This document shows, piece by piece, positions 15,522-23,285 of a stretch of DNA of 24,636 nt. Made by a program: the position numbers and the translations under genes. Under the pieces are notes generated by a model. The model ran no database searches and was not told the DNA's origin. It was given only the letters and a program-made list of their open reading frames with translations. Origin of the DNA: JBBDST01 sp040904765 (lineage in GTDB: Bacteria; Actinomycetota; Nitriliruptoria; Nitriliruptorales; Nitriliruptoraceae); assembly GCA_040904765.1 (NCBI GenBank), contig JBBDST010000044.1, positions 1-24,636 of the forward strand, in the 5' to 3' direction. Position 1 is the first letter of the stretch; the number at the start of each line of letters is the position of its first letter.

Positions 15522-16259
15522 TTAACGCTCATCGCGGTAGCCGGCCGCAACGAGCGCTTCGAGCACGTCAGGGGCACTTAACAGCTCGTCCACGTCCCTA
15601 CAACCCCGCGGTGGAGCATCAAGGGCCAGCCGGGTGCAGGCAGCTTGTTCCGCAACTGCGCCTGCCTGCGCGCTTAACACCCCAACCGTATCGCCTGGCC
15701 ATGCCGGGTCGTTGATGAGGGTGAGTTGATGCAGCAACGCCGGTACCGCATGCACGCCCGCCACAAACTGGAATTTGGCGTTCAGTTCGATCACGATCCG
15801 CCCGTCTTCAACTCGAGCGGACGATTCGACCCCGGACAGTTCAAACGTGGCATAGCGCAACTGGCCCTTCGATCGGCTCCACACCGACAGGCCTTGCCGT
15901 GCAACGGCAAACGTCGGATCGTCAAGCAGCCGACAGGTCGCGCTGGCTGCGGCCCGTGCGGCTGCCCGTGACCCGTCGTCGCCAATCAGCCGGATTGCCT
16001 GCATGCAGCTTGGCCCAACGTCCACCCCAAGGGTCTGTGCCAGTTGGGCATCGCCGCGCGCCACCGTCACTTGAGCATCACCGGCAGGGCGGCGTTCGGC
16101 CGCATCGACCGTGTCGCGACCGATCAGCATCAGTGCGACCACAACGACAGCCAGCGTGACTGGCACAAATACCAGCATGAACAGCACAAACCACCGGTGC
16201 AACACCGGCTCGCCATTACCTAAAGTCGGCAGCCCGTCGGTGCGTAACGGCTGGCTCAC
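15522..16259 (-). CDS. Hypothetical single-span membrane protein between purS and purQ
   Basis: A 245-residue protein of unknown family. A cytoplasmic N-terminus (about 22 residues) leads to one strong membrane span (FVLFMLVFVPVTLAVVVVALMLIG, about 24-47), then a soluble, probably extracytoplasmic domain with four cysteines (in GPSCMQAI, ATCRLLDD, AACTRLAL and RGCRDVD), enough for two disulfides. The segment GRIVIELNAKFQFVAGVHAVPALLHQL suggests a beta-rich core. Its start overlaps the purS stop by 4 bp, so it is co-translated with purS. A link to purine synthesis is not obvious; it may be an unrelated envelope gene held in the operon. Confidence 0.75.
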   Translation of the reverse strand: MSQPLRTDGLPTLGNGEPVLHRWFVLFMLVFVPVTLAVVVVALMLIGRDTVDAAERRPAGDAQVTVARGDAQLAQTLGVDVGPSCMQAIRLIGDDGSRAAARAAASATCRLLDDPTFAVARQGLSVWSRSKGQLRYATFELSGVESSARVEDGRIVIELNAKFQFVAGVHAVPALLHQLTLINDPAWPGDTVGVLSAQAGAVAEQAACTRLALDAPPRGCRDVDELLSAPDVLEALVAAGYRDER

Positions 16260-16519
16260 GCGTCAGCACGCTCATCGTCGGCGATAACCCGCCAGCGGTA
16301 CGACTCGATCACTGGGTTGGTAAGAAACCCGTGGCACATCTGGCCCATCAGGGTTTCTAGCGCTTCACCGGTAGCGGTCACGTCAAATTCAAGATGTTTG
16401 CCGACACGTACGTCGCTGACCCCGTCATAGCCAAGCGATGGCAGCGCTTCGGAAACCGCACGGCCTTGCGGGTCAAGGATTTCTCGTTTCAACAGCACAT
16501 CAACCGCAACGCGTGGCAT
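16256..16519 (-). CDS. purS: Phosphoribosylformylglycinamidine synthase subunit PurS
   Basis: Small bridging subunit of the PurS-PurL-PurQ complex. The 87 residues have the usual PurS layout: beta strand VAVDVLLKREILDPQG, helix with AVSEALPSLGYDGVSDVRVGK, and a second strand-helix with CHGFLTNPVIESYRWRV. The length is normal, and purL and purQ are in the same cluster. The ATG is preceded by GAGGGAAG. It lies 51 bp downstream of the SLH/Rpf gene on the same strand, with no clear terminator between them. Confidence 0.95.
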   Translation of the reverse strand: MPRVAVDVLLKREILDPQGRAVSEALPSLGYDGVSDVRVGKHLEFDVTATGEALETLMGQMCHGFLTNPVIESYRWRVIADDERADA

Positions 16520-16570
16520 TGTGTCTACTTCCCTCAGCGCTTAAGTGTCGATGCGCCAAGCGTAGCCCGC

Positions 16571-17626
16571 CTAGCGAAGCCCAAGTGCGCTCGAACACGA
16601 AGGCCATGCGCCCCAGCCTTGACGTTCAAGCACCCGTTCAGCCACGACGATCTGCTGTTCACGGGTTGCCTCAAAGGCATACCGCGGCATCGTGTCGTCA
16701 CGATAACTCGACCACGTGTTTGGGTGGAACTGCAGCCCGCCGTGATACAGCCGTGAACCCCACGTCGAATGCGGCCCATAGCTCCACTCGCCATGCGACT
16801 CGCACTGCGCAAGTGCATCCCAAATCGCGGCACGTTCACTGCGGGCAGCGTCACGTTGGGCTTGGGCAGCGTCACGTTCGGCCTGAGCAGCGTCAAGTTC
16901 GGCTTGGGCAGCGCGCCGTTCTTCAAGTGGAGCAAGACTGACGCGTGGCAACAGGTTCATTGCACGCGCGACATACACGGCAACGTCTGCCCGACTCACC
17001 GGCGATGAAGCACAAAACGCGACGAGTGACGTTTCACACTCAAGCACGATGCCGGCTGCAGCCAGACGGTTCACCCCGTTGATGTGAGCGTGCCCTTGCA
17101 GGTCATCGAAATACGATTCATCCGTCTCAGGCAGATCAAACAGTTCAGCCAACAGGGTCGCCAGTTGCCCGCGCATCACCAGATCGGCAGGACAATACAG
17201 CCCCTCTTCACAGCCGCTCGTCACCCCGTCAAGGGCCAACATGGCGATGCTGTTGAAGTGCACGTTGAAGGCCACATCACGAAACGGTACGGCCGACATG
17301 TCAAACATTGGCAAGATAGTTGGGGTAACCCCAGCATCCTGCAAGTCATCTGTCTGTCCTGCAAGCCACGTCCGCGCGTTGATCAAGATGGTTGCAAACT
17401 GATCGCGACGCAACGGATCTTCGGGACAAAACGCGTTCGTATCACAGCCCTGCACAATGTTGTTGCTGGCCAACGCGTCAGCGGCAGCTTGCACACGTTC
17501 ACTGTCAATGTCGGCGAATGTCGGTGCCGTGTCTGCCTGGGCGACTGGCGCAACAAGCGTGGCGACAAGCACCAGCGAAAACGTGATCCCGACTATCCGG
17601 GTGAAAGTTGACGAAAGACGCTGCAC
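16571..17626 (-). CDS. Secreted SLH-repeat protein with C-terminal Rpf-like transglycosylase domain
   Basis: From GTG 17626 the product has 351 residues. A signal peptide (RIVGITFSLVLVATLVAPVAQA, cleavage after AQA near residue 31) is followed by three S-layer-homology-like repeats beginning at FADIDSERVQ, FRDVAFNVHF and FDDLQGHAHI, each with a G-x-x-x-x-CP or similar loop. Next comes an alanine-rich heptad coiled coil (AQAERDA repeats) and then an Rpf/transglycosylase-like domain: WDALAQCESHGEWS with the expected catalytic Glu, YHGGLQFHPNTWSSY, and EQQIVVAERVLERQGWGAWPSC. Rpf domains cleave peptidoglycan and promote resuscitation; SLH repeats anchor to secondary cell-wall polymers. A start at GTG 17662 (AAGG 6 nt upstream) is also possible and would lengthen the signal peptide. 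The call is firm by motif. Confidence 0.88.
   Translation of the reverse strand: MQRLSSTFTRIVGITFSLVLVATLVAPVAQADTAPTFADIDSERVQAAADALASNNIVQGCDTNAFCPEDPLRRDQFATILINARTWLAGQTDDLQDAGVTPTILPMFDMSAVPFRDVAFNVHFNSIAMLALDGVTSGCEEGLYCPADLVMRGQLATLLAELFDLPETDESYFDDLQGHAHINGVNRLAAAGIVLECETSLVAFCASSPVSRADVAVYVARAMNLLPRVSLAPLEERRAAQAELDAAQAERDAAQAQRDAARSERAAIWDALAQCESHGEWSYGPHSTWGSRLYHGGLQFHPNTWSSYRDDTMPRYAFEATREQQIVVAERVLERQGWGAWPSCSSALGLR
16845..16920 (-). repeat. 21-bp tandem repeat encoding the coiled-coil heptads
   Basis: Three full 21-bp units (16845-16865, 16866-16886, 16887-16907) and a 13-bp partial unit, each starting GCAGCG, differ at only a few bases. They encode the seven-residue AQAERDA-type heptads of the coiled coil in the SLH/Rpf protein. 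The in-frame unit length suggests copy number can change without breaking the protein. Confidence 0.85.
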
Positions 17627-17655
17627 AGTGTTCCAGTGCTCGGGGACAAGAAAGA

Positions 17656-17684
17656 CGTGCACGTTCAACCTTGCGATGTGCACG
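17656..17684 (-). promoter_or_regulatory. Hairpin enclosing a ribosome-site-like AAGG upstream of the SLH/Rpf gene
   Basis: On the minus strand CGTGCAC (17678-17684) can pair with GTGCACG (17656-17662) around a 15-nt loop that contains AAGG. The 3' arm includes the alternative GTG start at 17662. If that start is used, the stem would hide it. Possible translational control element; the arms are self-complementary and may be chance. Confidence 0.25.
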
Positions 17685-17881
17685 CCACAGTCACTCGGAC
17701 CATCCCAAGTAACCGACAGTGAGAAGCATGACGCATCCTCACGCCGTTTGCACGCCAGCGTGCCTGTCCGTTTGGCCCGATGCGGCACACAAACCGACAA
17801 ATACGTACGCTGACACCACAAAATCGGTACGGTTTTGCAGACTTCACACATCCGAGCGGTGTCCGCACAGAAAGAGTCATT

Positions 17882-18646
17882 ATGCGTTTTGGATCAGGTT
17901 CAGCTCTCATCACCGGTGGCGCGTCAGGTCTTGGCCTTGCCACCGTTGAACGTCTTGTCGCCGCTGGCGGCAAAGTCGTCATCGCCGATTTGCCCCGCTC
18001 GCCAGGCGCTGATGTCGCCGCACGTCTGGGCGACAACGTGGTGTTTTGTCCCACTGACGTCACCGACGAAGACACGGTCGCACAAGCAGTCACAACCGCA
18101 GCCGAACTTGGCCCGCTGCGGCTCGTCGTGAACTGTGCAGGCGTCGCCACACCCAACCGAGTGATGAACCGTGAAGGCGAACCCTCAAGCCTTGCCGCCT
18201 TCACGCAAGTTGTCACTATCAACCTGATCGGCACCTTCAACACGCTGCGTCTCGCCGCCCAAGCGATGCGCGACAACGAACTTGAAGATGGCGATCGTGG
18301 CCTGATCATCAACACTGCATCCGTTGCGGCGTTTGACGGCCAGGTTGGTCAGGCCGCCTACAGCGCATCCAAAGCTGGCGTTGCCGGCATGACCCTGCCG
18401 GTCGCACGCGATCTGGCACAAACAGCAATCCGCGTCATGACCATCGCACCAGGCCTGTTCTTAACCCCGATGCTGATGGGCCTGCCCGAAGAAGCACAGA
18501 TTTCGCTGGGGAAACAGACCCCACACCCGCCACGGCTGGGTCAGCCAGCCGAATACGCGCAACTTGTCGAATCAATCGTCACCAACGCAATGCTCAACGG
18601 TGAAACGATCCGGCTTGACGGTGCCGTACGTCTGGCACCACGATGA
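17882..18646 (+). CDS. SDR-family 3-hydroxyacyl-CoA dehydrogenase (HSD17B10-like)
   Basis: NAD-dependent short-chain dehydrogenase that probably oxidises 3-hydroxyacyl-CoA to 3-ketoacyl-CoA. The 254 residues carry the cofactor loop TGGASGLG (11-18), NCAG (84-87) and the catalytic S147, Y160, K164. The stretches INTASVAAFDGQVGQAAYSA and VMTIAPGLF, the LGQPAEYAQLV segment and the NGETIRLDGA ending closely resemble mitochondrial HSD10 as I remember it, so a fatty-acid or branched-chain (2-methyl-3-hydroxybutyryl-CoA) role is more likely than steroid or ACP substrates. ATG 17882 is preceded by AAAGAG; upstream frame extension has no ribosome site. It overlaps the next gene by 4 bp. Confidence 0.88.
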   Translation: MRFGSGSALITGGASGLGLATVERLVAAGGKVVIADLPRSPGADVAARLGDNVVFCPTDVTDEDTVAQAVTTAAELGPLRLVVNCAGVATPNRVMNREGEPSSLAAFTQVVTINLIGTFNTLRLAAQAMRDNELEDGDRGLIINTASVAAFDGQVGQAAYSASKAGVAGMTLPVARDLAQTAIRVMTIAPGLFLTPMLMGLPEEAQISLGKQTPHPPRLGQPAEYAQLVESIVTNAMLNGETIRLDGAVRLAPR

Positions 18647-19410
18647 CCGCGCTCACCACCAGCCGCAACGACGGCGTATTCACCATCGTGTTTTCAAACC
18701 CAGAGCAGAGCAACATCATCACCGACACGTGGGTGAGTGAAATGCAGGCTGCTTTAGCCGCAATTGACGACACCGACCGGTGTGTGCTGCTGCGTGCCGA
18801 CGGGAAAAATTTCTGTTTCGGCGGCGATGTCGCCTCATTTGCAACCGACGATCCGGCAGGGCGGTTGCGTGACCTTGCCGGCGGACTCCATGACGTGTTG
18901 GAAACGCTGGCAACCCTTGACATTCCCGTCGTGCAGGCAGTGCAGGGCTGGGCGGCCGGCGGCGGTTTTAGTTTGGCTTTGGCCAGTGACATCACGGTCG
19001 CTGGCACATCAGCCAAGTTCAAGGCCGCCTACAACGGCATCGGTTTAACTGCCGACGGCGGCCTCACGTTCAACCTGCCACGGCGCACCTCAACCCAGTT
19101 GGCGTTTGACATGCTGCTCACCGACCGGGTGATTGACGCCAACGAAGCACTTGCACGCGGCCTGGTCGCACGGGTCGTTGACGACAGCGAACTGGTCAGC
19201 GAAGTCACGGCCATAGCGGAACGCATCGCAGCAAACGCAACGTTTGCCGTTCGGCGCGTCAAGAAGCTGCTGCGCACAAGCGAGAAGGCGACGTTGACTG
19301 ATCAGCTGGCCGACGAAACCGAGGCGATCTCACAGGCCGCAGCAAGCCCTGACGGCCGTGAAGGTGTGACGGCGTTTCTGGAACGACGCGCCCCTACCTT
19401 CAACCAATAG
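18643..19410 (+). CDS. Enoyl-CoA hydratase/isomerase, PaaG-like
   Basis: A crotonase-fold enzyme of 255 residues. The two oxyanion-hole segments are FCFGGDVASF and GWAAGGGFSLALASDI; the second is followed by AAYNGIGLTADGGLTFNLPR, where an acidic residue in LTADGG takes the place typical of PaaG-type isomerases and not the two-glutamate hydratases. It therefore may isomerise double bonds or hydrate a specialised acyl-CoA. The start overlaps the dehydrogenase stop by 4 bp (ATGA), so the two are co-translated and probably catalyse linked steps. Exact substrate unknown. Confidence 0.87.
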   Translation: MTALTTSRNDGVFTIVFSNPEQSNIITDTWVSEMQAALAAIDDTDRCVLLRADGKNFCFGGDVASFATDDPAGRLRDLAGGLHDVLETLATLDIPVVQAVQGWAAGGGFSLALASDITVAGTSAKFKAAYNGIGLTADGGLTFNLPRRTSTQLAFDMLLTDRVIDANEALARGLVARVVDDSELVSEVTAIAERIAANATFAVRRVKKLLRTSEKATLTDQLADETEAISQAAASPDGREGVTAFLERRAPTFNQ

Positions 19411-19669
19411 CCGCCAAAGGTTGCATCCGACCCGTTCCATTGCAAGAGGACAGAGTTTCGTAGGCCGGGCTTAAGCGTCCACGAGAACACGCGTTGGCGT
19501 CTTTCACCGACGACGTGACCCTCGGAGCTGCTTTGGCAGTGTCCGTCAGATACACATTTGAGGCGTTGTCATCTAAGGTACGGGTAGTGGCGCGTTTTGG
19601 GAACGCAAATCTGTGCAGCTGCCACTGCCGTTTTGACCGCCGGTCCGTCTACAACGAAAGAGTGTCGTG
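19411..19669. other. Intergenic region upstream of the HMG-CoA-lyase-like gene
   Basis: About 259 bp without a plausible gene. It holds a small hairpin GCGTT-TTGGG-AACGC and a widely spaced inverted pair GGCAGTG/CACTGCC, neither followed by a T-run. A TAAGGT at 19574-19579 fits TANNNT but has no matching -35. A promoter for the downstream gene is expected here but I cannot place it. Confidence 0.3.
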
Positions 19670-20647
19670 ATGACAACCTCCTTGCCTGATGAATTCATCG
19701 TTCCAGATCGTGTCACTATCACCGAGGTTGGTCCTCGTGATGGCTTGCAAAGTTTTGAACGTGGGCTGAGCGCCGACGACAAAGTGAAGATGATCAACAT
19801 TCTTCAAGACGCCGGCCACAAGTCGATTGAAGTAACCGCGTTTGCCCGTCCTGAGGTGATCCCACATCTGGCTGACGCCGAAGAGGTCATGGACCGTATC
19901 GACCGTCATCCTGACGTCGACTATCGGGTGCTCGTGCCAAACTTGCGTGGGGCCGAACGGGCCATCAAAACCGAAATCGACACGCTCGTTCCGCTGGTCA
20001 CCGTCACCGAGTCTTACTGCCGCAAAAACCAGAACCGGCCAACTCAAGAAGTGCTCAACAGCGTCATTGACGTGCTGCATCTCGGTAAAGAACGTGGCAT
20101 CAACGTTGACGTGGCAATCGCCACCACCTTCTTTGACCCCTATGAAGGCGACACGCCAATCGAGCGGGTCGAATGGGCTGTCGCACAACTGATGGACGCC
20201 GGTATGAAACGCGCCTACGTCGCATCAAGTGTCGGTATGGCCAACCCGAAAGGCGTGTATGACCTTTGCCGGCGGCTGTTAAGCCAGTGGCCTGAGCTTG
20301 AAATTGGGTTCCACATTCACGACACGAACGGCATGGGACTTGCAACGGCGCTGGCCGCCATGCAGGCCGGTGTGCGCCGTTTTGAAGGGTCTGTTTGTGG
20401 TATCGGCGGCGGCATCGTGATGCCTCACGGTATGACGGTAGGCAACATCCCAACGGAAGATCTCGTGTATCTGTTCCATGAGATGGGTGTCGACACGGGA
20501 CTTGACCCCGACAAGATAGTTGACGCAGCTAAAAAAATTGCTCCTATCTTGGGTCTGGATGCGCCACGTAGCCGCTCAGGCGCCGGCGGACGCAAAAAAG
20601 ATGTACGGACAATGGCAGACGCATCCCCACGGCAACACCCAGTCTGA
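19670..20647 (+). CDS. HMG-CoA lyase-like enzyme lacking the catalytic-loop cysteine
   Basis: A TIM-barrel member of the HMGL family, 325 residues. It keeps the opening ITEVGPRDGLQ with R23 and D24, the metal-ligand histidines H215 and H217 in FHIHDTNG, and N259 in VGNIPTED. The catalytic loop, normally GLGGCPYA.., here reads GIGGGIVMPHG: the catalytic cysteine position (248) is glycine and the loop is two residues longer; another cysteine (C243) lies five residues earlier. It therefore may cleave a different 3-hydroxyacyl-CoA or use another acid. Start: a GTG at 19667 directly precedes ATG 19670; GAAAGAG at 19656-19662 fits both. It lies in a group of acyl-CoA genes, consistent with a CoA-thioester substrate. 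Confidence 0.82.
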   Translation: MTTSLPDEFIVPDRVTITEVGPRDGLQSFERGLSADDKVKMINILQDAGHKSIEVTAFARPEVIPHLADAEEVMDRIDRHPDVDYRVLVPNLRGAERAIKTEIDTLVPLVTVTESYCRKNQNRPTQEVLNSVIDVLHLGKERGINVDVAIATTFFDPYEGDTPIERVEWAVAQLMDAGMKRAYVASSVGMANPKGVYDLCRRLLSQWPELEIGFHIHDTNGMGLATALAAMQAGVRRFEGSVCGIGGGIVMPHGMTVGNIPTEDLVYLFHEMGVDTGLDPDKIVDAAKKIAPILGLDAPRSRSGAGGRKKDVRTMADASPRQHPV

Positions 20648-20745
20648 TTGACGGGACGGTGCCGCGTCTGCCTCTGTCCGCTCAGCGCGCGGCCCCGTAA
20701 CGCTTCCTTCCGCTTTTATCCTTCTTCTCAACAAACGAGTTCACT

Positions 20746-21957
20746 ATGGCAGATGCTGAAAACGACACTGTTCTTCCCCTTGCCGGCATTCGGGTGCTTG
20801 ACATCTCCAACTTTTTGGCAGCCCCGATGCTCACCATGTTCCTTGCCGACTTCGGTGCAGAAGTGATCAAGGTGGAACGGCCTGACACGGGTGACGAGAT
20901 GCGCTTTTGGGGGCCCGACAAGGACGGTGTCGGCCTGTATTTCAAAGTGATTAACCGCAACAAGCGGGTTATCACGGCCGATCTGCGCACCGAACTGGGT
21001 GCCGACATTGTGAAGAAACTCGCCGCAAAAGCCGACATTGTGGTTGAGAACTACCGGCCCGGAAAACTGGCAAGCTGGGGCTTGGACTATGACGTGCTGT
21101 CCAAAGACAACCCGGCTCTGATTATGACCAAAATCACCGGGTTCGGTCAGACCGGCCCGTACAAGGACCGGCCAGGGTTTGGCACGCTCGCGGAAAGTTT
21201 CGGTGGCTATGTGAACATCACCGGTGAAGCCGACGGTCCACCTTTGCTGCCCGCATTTGGGCTGGGCGACTCATCGACCGGCCTTGCCGGAGCATTTCTT
21301 ACGATGGTTGCCTTACAGGCACGCAACGTCAACGGCGGCAAAGGGCAGGTCATCGACTTGGCCCTGTACGAACCGCTGTTTACCTTCATCGGCCCTCACG
21401 TCATCGACTACGACCAGCTTGGTGTAGTGCAAAAACGCGCCGGTAGCCGCCTGCCGTTCACTGCCCCACGCAACACCTACCGCACGCGCGACAACGAGTA
21501 TCTCATCATCGGCGGGAGCGCCCAGTCGACGTTCGAGCGGATCTGCACTGCACTTGAATGCATGGAGCTCTACGAGGACCCACGTTTCGCCGACAACCGC
21601 ACCCGTCTGCAGCATGTCGACGCGCTCGACGAAGCCCTACAGGCTGCCGTTGAAAAGTTCGATCTTGACGACATTCTTGAACGGTGCGCGAAAGTCGACG
21701 CGACCGTAATGCCGGTGTATGACATCGAAAAAATGATCAACGACCCGCACTACCAGGCACGCGAAACAGTCATTTCGATGCCCGACGAAGAACTTGGTCA
21801 GCTGCGGATGCAAAACGTGGTCGGGAAACTGTCGTTAAATCCTGGGCGAATCACCCACGCTGGGCCATCCCTAGGGAAACACAACCGTGAAGTGCTCGTT
21901 GACGAGATGGGCTATGACCCTCAGTTCTTAATAGACAACGGTGTGAAACTCGACTGA
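20746..21957 (+). CDS. CaiB/BaiF family CoA-transferase (class III)
   Basis: Transfers CoA between carboxylic acids. The 403 residues open with LAGIRVLDISNFLAAPMLTMFLADFGAEVIKVE in outline, the classic family signature, followed by ENYRPGKLASWGLDYD and the nucleophile Asp175 in FGLGDSSTGLAG, which forms the aspartyl-CoA anhydride. The full length is normal for the family. A 98-bp gap separates it from the HMGL-like gene, and no strong ribosome site is visible. Neighbouring genes suggest it activates an acid, perhaps using succinyl-CoA or another acyl-CoA donor, before the lyase, hydratase and dehydrogenase steps; substrate not readable. Confidence 0.93.
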   Translation: MADAENDTVLPLAGIRVLDISNFLAAPMLTMFLADFGAEVIKVERPDTGDEMRFWGPDKDGVGLYFKVINRNKRVITADLRTELGADIVKKLAAKADIVVENYRPGKLASWGLDYDVLSKDNPALIMTKITGFGQTGPYKDRPGFGTLAESFGGYVNITGEADGPPLLPAFGLGDSSTGLAGAFLTMVALQARNVNGGKGQVIDLALYEPLFTFIGPHVIDYDQLGVVQKRAGSRLPFTAPRNTYRTRDNEYLIIGGSAQSTFERICTALECMELYEDPRFADNRTRLQHVDALDEALQAAVEKFDLDDILERCAKVDATVMPVYDIEKMINDPHYQARETVISMPDEELGQLRMQNVVGKLSLNPGRITHAGPSLGKHNREVLVDEMGYDPQFLIDNGVKLD

Positions 21958-21976
21958 TCTCAACACTTATACAAAC

Positions 21977-22010
21977 GATGACGCCGCGTGAATGTTTACG
22001 CGGCGTCATC
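21977..22010. terminator. Bidirectional terminator between CoA-transferase and MFS genes
   Basis: GATGACGCCGCG (21977-21988) and CGCGGCGTCATC (21999-22010) form a perfect 12-bp GC-rich stem with a 10-nt loop. It lies 20 bp after the CoA-transferase stop, and the convergent MFS gene ends inside its 3' arm (stop at 21996-21998, loop side). On the minus strand TTTGT follows. Position between two convergent genes supports a shared terminator. Confidence 0.8.
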
Positions 22011-23189
22011 GCGTATCAGGCGACGGCCTGCAATAAACATCAAAGCTGCGGCAAGCAGCATGGTTGCTCCCGCTAACGCCCACGACACCGAATACGACCA
22101 GAGGCTGGCGCTGGCACCAAACGCGAACGGGCCAATACCAGCTCCTGCAGCCGAACCGGTGTTGATTTTGCCGATCGCCCGAGCCGGTGCGTACGGCACA
22201 GCCTGCACCACCCCGTAATAGGCAACACCCGACCAGCCGTAACCGATCCCGTATCCGATCATGGCACCAAGAATAAACCCCGGTGCGGCTGTGGCTTGAG
22301 AGAAAAACAGATAGCCAGTTCCTGACAACAAAAACAGGGCCGCCGTGAACATAAAAACCGGCAGGTTCAAACGTTGTGCGATAGAGGGCAACACGATACG
22401 AAAGATTGCTCCAACCAACGATGACACGGCTAGCAACAACCCGCCGAACGTCGGGTTCTGATCGGCAGCCAAAAGTGAGTCAACCAGGAAGATGCCGCCG
22501 CTAATCCCCGGTCCTGCGCCGAGGCCAATCGCGATCGACAAAAGCACCAGCCCACGCGGCAATGGCTGAAGGGTCACGCGCGGTTCGTTTGCGGTGGCGG
22601 CTTTGCGACGTAGGTCACGGCGTTCACGCCACGTTGAAGGGTGCATGAACCCTAACGTGAAGGCGACCATGCTTGAGGTGATAAACACGCTGCGCCAACC
22701 AAACGGCACCGCAGCCAACGGTAACGCCACTCCTGCCACAAGTGCGGCCAGCGGCGCGGCACCCTGATGCAACCCAATCAACGTCCCGGTGTGGCGAGTC
22801 CGAAGTGACGCTAAGGCGCTACTTCCTGAAGTGACCGCAAGCGAACAGCCAAGCCCGCCCACAATCAAAAAAACCACCATGTGCCAAAACGCGGACGTAG
22901 CTAAACCAAGACCGGCCGCGCCAGCAGCAGTAAGCCACGCCACGAGACGTAACGCCGAACCATCACCGATCCGTTCAACAAGCAATCCGCTGGGATACGA
23001 GAACAACGAAACGGTGACAAAGAACAAGGCTGCGACCAGCCCGATCTGTGACTCTGCGAACGTGAAGTCGTCGCGGATAAGAAACGCCGAAGCACCAATC
23101 ATTGACACGGGAATGATTGCCAACACCAGCCCTACAACCACACCGATGGTTGTCCAAGCAACACCATGCGGTTGGGAAACTCTGGACAT
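21996..23189 (-). CDS. Major facilitator superfamily transporter
   Basis: A 397-residue polytopic membrane protein with about twelve hydrophobic spans in two halves, split by a basic cytoplasmic loop near residues 188-205 (WRERRDLRRKAATANEPR). After the second span the segment SYPSGLLVERIGDGSALR corresponds to the MFS G-x-L-a-D-R-x-G motif. Substrate cannot be read; the family includes exporters and carboxylate importers. The ATG is preceded by AAAGG at 6 nt. It is transcribed in the same direction as the two upstream genes, 96 bp away, and could import or export a compound they process. Confidence 0.88.
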   Translation of the reverse strand: MSRVSQPHGVAWTTIGVVVGLVLAIIPVSMIGASAFLIRDDFTFAESQIGLVAALFFVTVSLFSYPSGLLVERIGDGSALRLVAWLTAAGAAGLGLATSAFWHMVVFLIVGGLGCSLAVTSGSSALASLRTRHTGTLIGLHQGAAPLAALVAGVALPLAAVPFGWRSVFITSSMVAFTLGFMHPSTWRERRDLRRKAATANEPRVTLQPLPRGLVLLSIAIGLGAGPGISGGIFLVDSLLAADQNPTFGGLLLAVSSLVGAIFRIVLPSIAQRLNLPVFMFTAALFLLSGTGYLFFSQATAAPGFILGAMIGYGIGYGWSGVAYYGVVQAVPYAPARAIGKINTGSAAGAGIGPFAFGASASLWSYSVSWALAGATMLLAAALMFIAGRRLIRDDAA

Positions 23190-23285
23190 CGCCGGCCTTT
23201 ACCTGCTGCAGTTTGCAGGCACATAGTGCATGCTGTCACACGACGTTTTGAGCCTAGCAAGGCCGGTCGGGTTCTTTTGCGCCAG

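Noticed and set aside
17627..17881. c-di-AMP (ydaO-type) riboswitch in the leader of the Rpf-like gene
   Set aside because: Such riboswitches precede some actinobacterial rpf genes, but none of the conserved ydaO blocks that I remember can be found here.
23200..23218. CTGCAGTTTGCAG resembles the top of the SECIS hairpin
   Set aside because: It is only a 5-bp stem, lies between genes, and there is no in-frame UGA upstream in a coding region.
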